Positions 19,576 through 27,659 of a stretch of 43,871 nucleotides of DNA are shown here, piece by piece. The notes under the pieces were generated by a model. The model made no database searches. It was not told where the DNA came from and worked only from the letters and a program-made list of their open reading frames with translations. Location of the stretch: the IMG/VR virus record IMGVR_UViG_3300020147_000015, positions 1-43,871 of that record; one strand, 5' to 3'. This DNA comes from a virus. Made by a program: the position numbers and the translations under genes. Numbering within the stretch: position 1 is the stretch's first letter; every line of letters begins with the position of its first letter.

Positions 19576-21839
19576 AAGGTTCTCCATAGCTCGAACCACA
19601 CCGACCCTCGCCGCATAAGACATAGACCCTGGTTGGCCAGTAGATTGACGTTCACTGCCCCTTTTAGGAAGAGGTTATCGGTCCCAGACCCGTGGTTAAG
19701 GGTAATCGTATTTCCAGCAGACCCCCACAGAATTACAACACCGTCTCTTTCCCCACCAGTTATAGTGATTAGAGAATCGGATGTTCCCGTCTGAGGCGTC
19801 AAAAGGGCGCCGCTAGAATACAGAACGTCAGCATTAATGCTGTCGCTAGCGATGGCGACGGCATTGATAGGGCCAACACTTTGCCCCGTCGCGCCATAAC
19901 CTCCTCGAATGGTGACATTGGCGGTGTTCGTTGGCGAAGAGAGTAGGGGAATAGGTACTTTCGTAGAATTCAAACCCCTGACGTTAGTTATTTCCAACTT
20001 GTCAGTCGCTATATTTGTTCTCCTGACAAGGAATGTCAGATTGTTATTAGGGTCATCTACGAAAATATCACGGACTCTCGGATTTTTTTGGGTAGACGCG
20101 TTACCCAATACAACCGCATGCGTACCGCTTACCGGAGATTTTGCGACATCTCGCATATATACGTCAGAATATTCACCGTCCCCGGCAACGCTGCTGCTCC
20201 AAACGATACCAGGGTCGTTTGTCTCTTCAAGAGTCAGTCCCTTAGCTACTGTACCTTGCGATTGATCCCAAATGCCCGCGCCAGCGCAGGCTATAGCAGT
20301 AAACCCATCGATACGGACATTGCGGGCGTACAGGTCATCGGTGAGGTTTCCGACAATGTAAAGACCGTGGCCTTGGGTACCCCCGCTTTGCCTGATGTTG
20401 CGGGCGGAGCAATTTTGAATTCGAGCGCCATGTGAACGCAACTGGAAGCCGGCCGCAACTCCTCCCCAAACGTGGCAGTTTGAGAATTTAACCTCTCGAC
20501 CCGCGCCGTGAGTGTCAAACCCCGCCGCCTTCATCTGCCTCGCAATGCTATTGGTTATTAGTGTCCCCATTGGGTGACCGCCATTAAACATTGTCGCATC
20601 TGTGCTGTCGGCCGCACCCGTCGTATAAGCGTGGCGATTTCGGAGCGCATGAAGCCCGTTGATGATTGTTCCTACGTTCAATCCTGCCTCGGCTACACCG
20701 TAGCTGTAAGCATCAGTCATGTCGTAATTGTCTGAGAACCCGTCACGGACAAGAAGATTTGTGATGGAAGCGTCAATGCAACAATGGAGGCTTATGCTAG
20801 CGCTGATTGTCTTTTTCGTTCCAATGCTGACGAACCTAGGAGAATCGCAGAACCAAGATACGAACGCCTCATCAACAGAATACGGGGGTCTCTGCGGAGA
20901 GGTTGGCGTTCCGTCCGTCCAGTCAACAATAAGATTTTCGTAGCCGACGCCCTCAATCAGATCGACGTCATACACCTTCGCCGTATTTGCGGTCGCATAG
21001 GCAAAATAAAGCGGTGCCGACAGTGTAATAACGCCTGTCCCCGTATTCACGGCTTCTACATGAATGAATTCCGCATCTCGGGCGACCTGGCCACTGGATA
21101 TGTTGCTGGAGCGAATTATCTTGGTCTGACCTGCAGCAAAATTGGCAGCATCCCCGCTCGAAACGGTTATGCTCGTCGCGCCAGCAGCGGCATTGGCCGT
21201 CAGGGCGTACCCCTCTGTCGAGACATCAGGTGCATTGCCGAGCGTCTGGAACATGCGCCCGGAACCGTTCTTGTAAAGGAACGTTGCGCCGTGCTCCCCT
21301 CGAATGTAAAGCCCTGGGTTGTCTAGAACCTCGCCGCTATCCAATTCGAAATTGCCAGCCGGGAACTGCACAAAGCCAATATCACGCGCTACCGCGTCCG
21401 CTGTTGCGTCATCAAAAGCCGCTTTAAATCCAGTGCTGCCGTTCTTGATAGCGTCTCGGGAGGCTGAAGACGTGGCGTAGTCGAGAATGCTCACATGGTC
21501 ACGAACACGCCCATAGATGCGCGGAGAGTTGATAGAAGAGCCGAAAACGTCGTCGCCGGTCGTTTTCTGGAAGGCTCCTGTTATTCTGCTATCATCGCCA
21601 GCAGCTATCGTGCCGGCAGACGTTCCTATACGAGAATCCACGTGCTGCTTTGTCGTCAGCGGCGTCATAGCCGCGTCAGAGTCTGTGCCGGCGATTGCCT
21701 GTACTTCCGTCGCGGCTGGTCGTCCAGCATAGACGATATCCTTAATCGTTGCCTTTTCAGTGGCGCTCAAGTCCATCGGCAGAAGCTTGGTCTGCGTAGG
21801 CGTTCCCGTAGGTAGTTGAGAGATGCGGATATCAGCCAT
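19572..21839 (-). CDS. Tail spike with beta-helix domain
   Basis: 755 residues. The N-terminal 100 residues (ADIRISQLPTGTPTQTKLLP) are a virion-anchoring part. DHVSILDYATSSASRDAIKN then VQFPAGNFELDSGEVLDNPG is the typical start of a right-handed parallel beta-helix of the pectate-lyase type. Repeated turns follow (NGLHALRNRH, FSNCHVWGGVAAGFQLRSHG, VRIDGFTAIACAGAGIWDQS), then a C-terminal beta domain. Such spikes bind and often cleave host polysaccharide; catalytic residues cannot be assigned. Confidence 0.8.
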   Translation of the reverse strand: MADIRISQLPTGTPTQTKLLPMDLSATEKATIKDIVYAGRPAATEVQAIAGTDSDAAMTPLTTKQHVDSRIGTSAGTIAAGDDSRITGAFQKTTGDDVFGSSINSPRIYGRVRDHVSILDYATSSASRDAIKNGSTGFKAAFDDATADAVARDIGFVQFPAGNFELDSGEVLDNPGLYIRGEHGATFLYKNGSGRMFQTLGNAPDVSTEGYALTANAAAGATSITVSSGDAANFAAGQTKIIRSSNISSGQVARDAEFIHVEAVNTGTGVITLSAPLYFAYATANTAKVYDVDLIEGVGYENLIVDWTDGTPTSPQRPPYSVDEAFVSWFCDSPRFVSIGTKKTISASISLHCCIDASITNLLVRDGFSDNYDMTDAYSYGVAEAGLNVGTIINGLHALRNRHAYTTGAADSTDATMFNGGHPMGTLITNSIARQMKAAGFDTHGAGREVKFSNCHVWGGVAAGFQLRSHGARIQNCSARNIRQSGGTQGHGLYIVGNLTDDLYARNVRIDGFTAIACAGAGIWDQSQGTVAKGLTLEETNDPGIVWSSSVAGDGEYSDVYMRDVAKSPVSGTHAVVLGNASTQKNPRVRDIFVDDPNNNLTFLVRRTNIATDKLEITNVRGLNSTKVPIPLLSSPTNTANVTIRGGYGATGQSVGPINAVAIASDSINADVLYSSGALLTPQTGTSDSLITITGGERDGVVILWGSAGNTITLNHGSGTDNLFLKGAVNVNLLANQGLCLMRRGSVWFELWRTF

Positions 21840-21848
21840 GGGAAATCC

Positions 21849-22703
21849 TTAGAGCTTGATGCAGTAGAGCAGCACGGAAGAGCGCGGCCTTGTCTCCAGG
21901 GCATCGCCGGTTGCTGCGGTCGTGAAGGTGTGGGTGTGGGCGCCAGAAGAGGCTATGCTGGTGGTATCGTTGCCGATGGGGGTAGCGGCGCCACCCGTGA
22001 TATTGCTTCCGCCAGTGCCACCAGAGATCGTGGACGTATGGGTGTGGGCGCCAGAGCTGGATGTCGTACCAGTATGGGTGTGGCTTTTGAGGGCGTCAGC
22101 CTGAGTAGCGCCGACCGTCAGAGTCGCGTCAAATCCAAGCCCGTCATCCGCGCCACGATGGAAGCGGGAGCGGCTGTCGAAGAGTGGCATTCGCTTGTTT
22201 GCCGCGAAATCTGCCGCCGCTGATGCCCCGCGCGTCGTCGCAACGCCTGAGCTGTTTTGAATAGGAAGGATGGTGTTGTTGAACTCATTCCAATGGAGCG
22301 TAAACAGAGCTTCGGTGTCGGCATTGGCCCGCGTGGTCGCGCCCGACGCCGCGTTTCCGATCGTTCCGCCGTTTTCTTTCACCCACCCGGCAGGAGCGGT
22401 AGTTCTCCGAAACCCAGCAACGGTTCCCGTCTGCACTGTGGAAAGAGCGGCGAGCATCGTTTGTATTTGAGCAAGCGTGACTGGATCGCCATCATTACTC
22501 GCCTCCGGAAGGCCAACGATCCTGAACGAGTTCATGTTCAGCGGCCCGTTCATCGGGGCTACGCCTGAGCGCAAAAGGACTTGGCTAAGTCCCGAAGCGA
22601 TGTCCTCAAGGGGCGGGTTGTGCTGGCTTGCCAGAATGGTTTGGCCAGTTGTGGCCCGATATCCATTCACAAGGCCGAAATTACCTGAACCGTCGTAGGG
22701 CAT
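21849..22703 (-). CDS. Tail fibre / collar-like protein with HTH-tip repeats
   Basis: 284 residues. N-terminal region GYRATTGQTILASQHNPPLE, then GFRRTTAPAGWVKENGGTIG (a tail-collar-type entry), and a C-terminal tip with repeated His-Thr-His motifs (SHTHTGTTSSSGAHTHTSTI, GAHTHTFTTA). HxH motifs bind iron in trimeric phage fibre tips. It is probably a receptor-binding fibre partner of the spike; the genes are 9 nt apart. Confidence 0.75.
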   Translation of the reverse strand: MPYDGSGNFGLVNGYRATTGQTILASQHNPPLEDIASGLSQVLLRSGVAPMNGPLNMNSFRIVGLPEASNDGDPVTLAQIQTMLAALSTVQTGTVAGFRRTTAPAGWVKENGGTIGNAASGATTRANADTEALFTLHWNEFNNTILPIQNSSGVATTRGASAAADFAANKRMPLFDSRSRFHRGADDGLGFDATLTVGATQADALKSHTHTGTTSSSGAHTHTSTISGGTGGSNITGGAATPIGNDTTSIASSGAHTHTFTTAATGDALETRPRSSVLLYCIKL

Positions 22704-22792
22704 GTTTCCCTCATAGAAATGAGAAAAGGTCCGGCGATTGCCGAGCCAATTGAGGTGATGTATGAGTGTGGGTGGCGGCCTATGGAGACCTG

Positions 22793-23056
22793 ATGAATCG
22801 ACCTGTTACCTTCGCAATGGTCTGCTCTTATGCAGGCATCGCACTGATCTTCATCCTGCCGAGGTACGCCGGACAGCAATGGGACTGGAGAGACTACACA
22901 GCCCTGACGGCCTTCATTCTTTTACTGGGATGGCTCTTCTCATCGCGCGGGAGTGCCGGCCTCGTGAGCGCCGATAGCCATGAGGATGCGCGCAATTCTC
23001 TGGCGTTCCGTCTGGGCAAGTCGCTGAACCGCGTTCGGAGCCGCTTCCGCCGCTGA
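22793..23056 (+). CDS. Small two-helix membrane protein, convergent to late gene
   Basis: 87 residues from the ATG at 22793, behind GGAG with a 5-nt spacer. Two hydrophobic segments (MVCSYAGIALIFILPRYAG and YTALTAFILLLGWLFSSRG), basic end (SLNRVRSRFRR). It runs 117 nt into the 3' end of the ejection-protein gene on the opposite strand. Hydrophobic pattern plus ribosome binding site support it; no family recognised. Confidence 0.5.
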   Translation: MNRPVTFAMVCSYAGIALIFILPRYAGQQWDWRDYTALTAFILLLGWLFSSRGSAGLVSADSHEDARNSLAFRLGKSLNRVRSRFRR

Positions 23057-24439
23057 ACGGTTTCCGCCAGCCAGGATGATATCCACAAGCTTCTGGACGT
23101 TCTGTTGAGTGCCGCGATCGGCAATCGCCTTTGCGCCCATACCCCCGAGAGATAGAGCCCCTACGGCTGGGTTCACCATAGCGCCCCCTACCCCAAGCGC
23201 GGCCATCAGTCCGTTACCGGAGGGGGAAAGCTTGCCAGCGAGCCGGAGGGCGTTTTGCGTTGGGGTTCCGCGAACAACGGTTTCGAGGGCCGCGCGTTCG
23301 TCCGCTGTGAAGCCCCTTGGATTCTCCAGAAGCCGGCGAAGGTTCTGGCGCGTGGCATTGTCCACATTCCCACCAGAGCCGGTCGAAGAGGCTCGCAGAT
23401 CAGCGCGATTGACAGCATCCTCGACGCGGGTAGCCTTTGCCTGACGAGACCATAGCTCCCGAGCTTCCTTGAGTGCCGAGGACGCGGCTTTGCTGTCCCC
23501 TGCCAGGATATCATCCGCGCCGGGATTGGTGGCGATGTCATCGATCTTCTCGATGATCCGAGATATCGCCATGTTGTTCGATCGGTTACCCGGCAAAAAG
23601 CCGTTGCTGGCGACCTTCCGAAGCGTATCGAGGCCGGTAAGTGTGAGGTTTTGCCCCTCAAGAGCATTGAGGCGATTGACGATAGCCGCCGCTCCCGGCT
23701 GAAGTGCCGGATCGAAGCCGATATCCGTCAAATCCCGAACAACGTTCGAACGGAGTTTGTCAACGGCCTGGGGAGTGAAGATGACGCCTGCTTGCTCGGC
23801 TCTCTGGTATGCGGAGCGAGCGGCCTGCGAAACGTCATCAAGTGCCGGTATCTGGGGCTGTCGGTTGAATAGCCCGGCAACCTTGCCAACTCCGGAAGCG
23901 AGAGCTTCACCAGCCACGTTGCCAGCCGCGCCGCCAAGAGCACCAAGTATAGCGCCTTGTTGAACGTCCTGGTCATTCCCGGTTGCGGTGAGAGCGCCAT
24001 ATCCAGCGCCTTCGGCAGCCATAAGGCCCGAGCGCGCAGCAAGACCCGGAGCGCCGGTCATGGCCCCCGTTCCGAACCGGCCGGCCAGCGTAGCCCCTTG
24101 TCGAGCCAGACCAACCGGGGTTGCGATTGCGCCGACGAGTTCAGCAGCGGTTCCGGCTGAGCCAGCCCGCTCGCGCGCATCTTCCGTCAACGCTCGTTCG
24201 GCTTCCGTCCCCTCACCGCCCATATATCCCGCAAGCTTGTCCGCATAGCCAAATGTCGCGCCGTTGGCGAGAAGGCGAACCACGTCATCCGCCGCTTGCC
24301 CTGCCTGTTGATACCAAGGGGCTTCCGGTTGAGCTTGGGAAGCCTCCTGCGTCATCTGTTGACGGCGGGCAAGTTCAGCCATTGCCTTCCGGCGAAGAAG
24401 TTCCTGCTGTGCCTTCTGCTTCAGAGCATCAGTTGCCAT
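22940..24439 (-). CDS. Putative DNA-ejection (internal virion) protein
   Basis: 499 residues. The N-terminus is a charged helix (KQKAQQELLRRKAMAELARR). A long Ala/Gly-rich region follows with membrane-active character (GLMAAEGAGYGALTATGND, GAILGALGGAAGNVAGEALA), then helical segments and a hydrophobic C-terminal stretch (GLMAALGVGGAMVNPAVGAL). Position after the transglycosylase gene and this composition fit podovirus ejection proteins that leave the virion with the DNA. Its start overlaps the upstream stop by 11 nt. Confidence 0.6.
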   Translation of the reverse strand: MATDALKQKAQQELLRRKAMAELARRQQMTQEASQAQPEAPWYQQAGQAADDVVRLLANGATFGYADKLAGYMGGEGTEAERALTEDARERAGSAGTAAELVGAIATPVGLARQGATLAGRFGTGAMTGAPGLAARSGLMAAEGAGYGALTATGNDQDVQQGAILGALGGAAGNVAGEALASGVGKVAGLFNRQPQIPALDDVSQAARSAYQRAEQAGVIFTPQAVDKLRSNVVRDLTDIGFDPALQPGAAAIVNRLNALEGQNLTLTGLDTLRKVASNGFLPGNRSNNMAISRIIEKIDDIATNPGADDILAGDSKAASSALKEARELWSRQAKATRVEDAVNRADLRASSTGSGGNVDNATRQNLRRLLENPRGFTADERAALETVVRGTPTQNALRLAGKLSPSGNGLMAALGVGGAMVNPAVGALSLGGMGAKAIADRGTQQNVQKLVDIILAGGNRSAAEAAPNAVQRLAQTERQRIARILMAIGAHEAGTPAR

Positions 24440-26246
24440 TGATATACCTCTGAAGCTCCTCGTCGCTCATCGTGGAAAAGTCCGGCTCGGCCTCTTCCTG
24501 CTGATCGGCTCGGTTCTGAAGAACGCGCTCCGCGACACCTAAGCCAGAACGAATGGCCTGGAGCGCTTCGATGCGAGCCGCGCGCTTCTGAGCAAGGGTT
24601 TCGGGGCTGTCGCCAGGGCGAGGAAGAAATATCTTGCCGTATTCGTTCATTTCGCTGGTGGTGACCGCCGCGCCAGTGTCCTTTCGCAGGATGGAAGCGA
24701 GGAAGTTACGACCGGCTTGGTCCGCCTGCTGGAACTCGTTGGAAACGAGCATATTCCCAACAATCGGAACCTGTGCAAGACCGGCGTCCGTTGCGCTCGT
24801 CAAGGCATTTTCCATGTTGTTGAGGTCTTGAAGCGCCGAGGCTCCGCGCTGGTAGTAGACCAGATCCTTCGATTGCTGTTCCGTGAGCTTGGGAATGGAT
24901 TGGACGGGATTGCCGCCTTCCGGAGCTGCGAGAGGGACCCACTGGCGCTTTTCGCCATCCCACTGGACCGCGACTTCCGACCCGTCGGGCTGCTTGATCG
25001 TCCGCGTCGTGGGAGCGTCCATAGATAGACCACCCTTGCGGATGACTTGCGGGCCGGCCAACGGGTTATTTCGATCGACGGCGATAACCTCACCTGTAGA
25101 GCGGTCCTGTACGATCTGGTAATCTGGTTGCGGGTTTCGTGCGCGCTCAAGCTCTAATTGCCCAAGCTGGAGTTGCTGTTGATAGCGGGGGTCCTGTTGC
25201 CGAAGCTGCATCTCGCGCAAAGACTGCTGTTCGCCCATCTGTTGCTGCATGAGGGCCTGTGCAACCGCTCTTGTCTGAGGAGTAGCGCGAGGATCGGTCA
25301 GGGCGCGGAGAATGGCCGGGTTAATGCCGGGTGCCTGCTGTTGTGGCGAAGCCGTGAGTGCTTGCGCTACCTGCTGCTGCGGAACGGCTGCAACGGCTGG
25401 AGCCGGGGCCACTTCGACGGGAGCCGGAAGCGGAGGGGCAAGCTCGGTCTGAGCATTCGGAGCCGACACCATTGGATCGACATAGCCGGAGGGAGAAACG
25501 GCTTCGATAGCGGCCTGCGGAGTGGCTGCAGCGACTTCCGGCCCAAGCGCATTGAGGAACTTCTTGCTATATGTCCCAACATCCGTCCCGAGAACGTCTT
25601 TGCGGTCAAGCTTCCCAACGCCACCGGGACCGGCAAACCATGCCTGTGCAGCCCCTTCTGGCCCGAACTGCTCAACATAGGAGCCGAATTTCTTGTCGAA
25701 TATGGCATCTTGAAGCTGAGGGTTCGCAAGGAACTCTTCCGGGGTAACCGCGCGGCCAAGGGCTTCCTGAGACCATGGGCCGATATTGGCCTCCATGATC
25801 TGGTAGCGGCCGAGAGCCCGACCAAGCCTCGGATTTGTGGGGCCTACTGCGGCATAGTCGCCACTCCCTGCGCTCTCAATAGAGGCAATGGCATTCCGAT
25901 AAGCGTCCGTTCCACCAACTGCCGGAGACGTGGCGGCAAGCTCCTCGCCTGCCCCGGTGGTCGTCGGCATCGCGGCCGAAGCAACCGGCGAGGACCCACC
26001 GAGAAGGCTGTTGAGGATCTCGGAATTATAGGTTGCGTTCTCTCCTTCGGCCCGATCGGCGTTCCGATAGTCAAGGCCGGCAAGCAGGCCCTGCGCAACG
26101 CGGTTAAGCCCTTGCGACCAGTGGCCGACCGGCGAATAATCCATGGCGCCCTTTGCCAGCGCGTCGGCCATCTCGCGTTCTTTGGCGATCTGGTCGGGCG
26201 TGAGCTTTGCCCCAGCGCGGCCCCAGATGAAAGGTTCTGCAGCCAT
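24429..26246 (-). CDS. Virion transglycosylase / ejection protein
   Basis: 605 residues. Residues about 114-215 form a lysozyme-like domain: YRNAIASIESAGSGDYAAVG with probable catalytic E124, then GRALGRYQIMEANIGPWSQE (GRYQIM is the usual second motif) and AAQAWFAGPGG. The rest is long and rich in Ala, Gln and Pro with coiled coils (LREMQLRQQDPRYQQQLQLG). Likely an internal virion protein that opens the peptidoglycan during DNA entry. It directly follows the S74-containing gene. Confidence 0.72.
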   Translation of the reverse strand: MAAEPFIWGRAGAKLTPDQIAKEREMADALAKGAMDYSPVGHWSQGLNRVAQGLLAGLDYRNADRAEGENATYNSEILNSLLGGSSPVASAAMPTTTGAGEELAATSPAVGGTDAYRNAIASIESAGSGDYAAVGPTNPRLGRALGRYQIMEANIGPWSQEALGRAVTPEEFLANPQLQDAIFDKKFGSYVEQFGPEGAAQAWFAGPGGVGKLDRKDVLGTDVGTYSKKFLNALGPEVAAATPQAAIEAVSPSGYVDPMVSAPNAQTELAPPLPAPVEVAPAPAVAAVPQQQVAQALTASPQQQAPGINPAILRALTDPRATPQTRAVAQALMQQQMGEQQSLREMQLRQQDPRYQQQLQLGQLELERARNPQPDYQIVQDRSTGEVIAVDRNNPLAGPQVIRKGGLSMDAPTTRTIKQPDGSEVAVQWDGEKRQWVPLAAPEGGNPVQSIPKLTEQQSKDLVYYQRGASALQDLNNMENALTSATDAGLAQVPIVGNMLVSNEFQQADQAGRNFLASILRKDTGAAVTTSEMNEYGKIFLPRPGDSPETLAQKRAARIEALQAIRSGLGVAERVLQNRADQQEEAEPDFSTMSDEELQRYINGN

Positions 26247-27230
26247 TTATGCAGTCTCCGTTGCCAGGCGGTAATCGACCATCTTGAACCCGTTCCCGGC
26301 TTCCGCCACGGCATGAGGCGCGAACGCTTCCACCTCGTCTGCCATCAGGCCTATTTCGGTCACGGGCGAGTTGCCGAACCGGTAGGAATAGACCGGCAAC
26401 CCATTGTCGAGAGTTCCAACACGCTTGATGTCGGTCTTGAGGCGACGATCAGAATACTTCATGGCGCCCATGCCCAAGGTTCCCGCGAGACCGAACAAAC
26501 CGCCGAGCGCATTTTGAGAGTTCTGGAGCTGGGCCTGATAGTTGCTCTGGACAAGCCCGCTGTAATCGACCCCACCAACGCCAGTTTGCGGAGTCTGTTG
26601 GAATTGCGGCTGGCTGATCTGCGAGCCCGAGAGAAGCCCGGAGATTTCATTGAGGGGCTGGTTTCGTTCGGTGAGCGCTTCTTGATATGCCTGTTGGCGC
26701 CCGGTGAGCATCAACTGATTATAGGCGTCGTTCTTTGTCTCTCCGAGCTTGCCCATCTGCTGATCGAATGCCGGAGTACCAGGGCGAATACCGGAGGCAA
26801 TGAGCGTAGAGCGTAGCTGCTCCTGCTCTTGAGCAAACCGAGGATCGAGACGCTTCGAACCAAGGTCATAGGCCCATTGTTCCGCGTCTTCGTTGTCGTA
26901 TTCGAACGGCTTGGCGAGGTAGTCCTTGAGGAAGCCTGACTGCTGGTTTGCAAGGCCGGCAAGGTTCGTCTGTGCGCCCTGCGTCTGGTCAAAGATGGCC
27001 TGCTGTTCTGGCGTTAGTTTGGTCGTCGCCGTATAAGATGGCGTCTCGATCCAGTTGCCCTGACTGTCCTTGAACCGATTGACGCCAGTTTGGTTATAGG
27101 TCAGCGTCCCGGTTGGCCCAACCTGATTGATCATGTTGAGCTGCTGCTGCGTGATAGCGGTATCGCGATTCATGCCGCCCTGTGCCTGGGCAGTTTCCAT
27201 CGGATCTGGCGGCTTCGGCGTTGAGACCAA
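26247..27230 (-). CDS. Virion protein with C-terminal peptidase S74 chaperone domain
   Basis: 327 residues from a TTG at 27230 with AAGGA upstream. The N-terminal three quarters are Gln/Asn-rich helices (TPEQQAIFDQTQGAQTNLAG, RSTLIASGIRPGTPAFDQQM). The last 68 residues are an intramolecular-chaperone domain of the endosialidase type: SDRRLKTDIKRVG (S260 and K265 are the expected autocleavage pair), PVYSYRF, IGLMADEV and the final VDYRLA. These domains trimerise and then cut themselves off beta-structured fibres, so their presence on a helical internal-type protein is odd. Confidence 0.75.
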   Translation of the reverse strand: MVSTPKPPDPMETAQAQGGMNRDTAITQQQLNMINQVGPTGTLTYNQTGVNRFKDSQGNWIETPSYTATTKLTPEQQAIFDQTQGAQTNLAGLANQQSGFLKDYLAKPFEYDNEDAEQWAYDLGSKRLDPRFAQEQEQLRSTLIASGIRPGTPAFDQQMGKLGETKNDAYNQLMLTGRQQAYQEALTERNQPLNEISGLLSGSQISQPQFQQTPQTGVGGVDYSGLVQSNYQAQLQNSQNALGGLFGLAGTLGMGAMKYSDRRLKTDIKRVGTLDNGLPVYSYRFGNSPVTEIGLMADEVEAFAPHAVAEAGNGFKMVDYRLATETA

Positions 27231-27275
27231 TTCTATATTCCTTTCAATGGCTTATGCCGACTCCGGCATATCTGT

Positions 27276-27659
27276 TTACCATTTGAATTTGAACTCGTCG
27301 GCCAGGACCCCGACCACGAATGCATCCCGGCCCTTGCCGAAGTGGGACCGCATCAGTCCCTCGATCTGGGCTCCGAGCCGTTCGGCTAGGCGAACAACGT
27401 GCGGCTGCTCTGTAATGATAGTTGCGCGTTCGCATCCCAGTTGATCGAACACATAGCGGCCCACCTCTCGAAGGAATGACCTGGGGAAGTGATGCCCTGC
27501 CACGCTAACGTGAACATCTTCACCTTCGAACATGTTGAACAGGACGCCCGAGACGATCTCGCCATCCTTTTCCAGCCCCATGACGGTGAACGGAGGAAAG
27601 AACGGCTTGCCCACCTTCTCGCTGATGAAGAGAGCCACCCGATCGTCCGTAACGATCAC
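27276..27659 (-). CDS. GNAT acetyltransferase-like protein
   Basis: 127 residues from a GTG at 27659 that overlaps the upstream stop (GTGA). The end of the strand VMGLEKDGEIVSGVLFNMFE and the block RYVFDQLGCERATIITEQPH then VVRLAERLGAQIEGLMR follow the GNAT fold. The usual R/Q-x-x-G-x-G/A acetyl-CoA loop is poorly kept (VAGHHFPRSFLREVG). Such genes are frequent among podovirus tail genes; the substrate is unknown. Confidence 0.65.
   Translation of the reverse strand: MIVTDDRVALFISEKVGKPFFPPFTVMGLEKDGEIVSGVLFNMFEGEDVHVSVAGHHFPRSFLREVGRYVFDQLGCERATIITEQPHVVRLAERLGAQIEGLMRSHFGKGRDAFVVGVLADEFKFKW

Noticed and set aside
25158-26816. Long plus-strand frame opposite the ejection-protein genes
   Set aside because: Antisense to the transglycosylase and S74 genes, which have clear motifs; composition is arginine/leucine-rich shadow sequence.
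27276-27659. Possible host-derived antibiotic acetyltransferase
   Set aside because: Short GNAT-like proteins are regular members of podovirus tail operons, and the start is coupled to the stabilisation gene; nothing indicates resistance.
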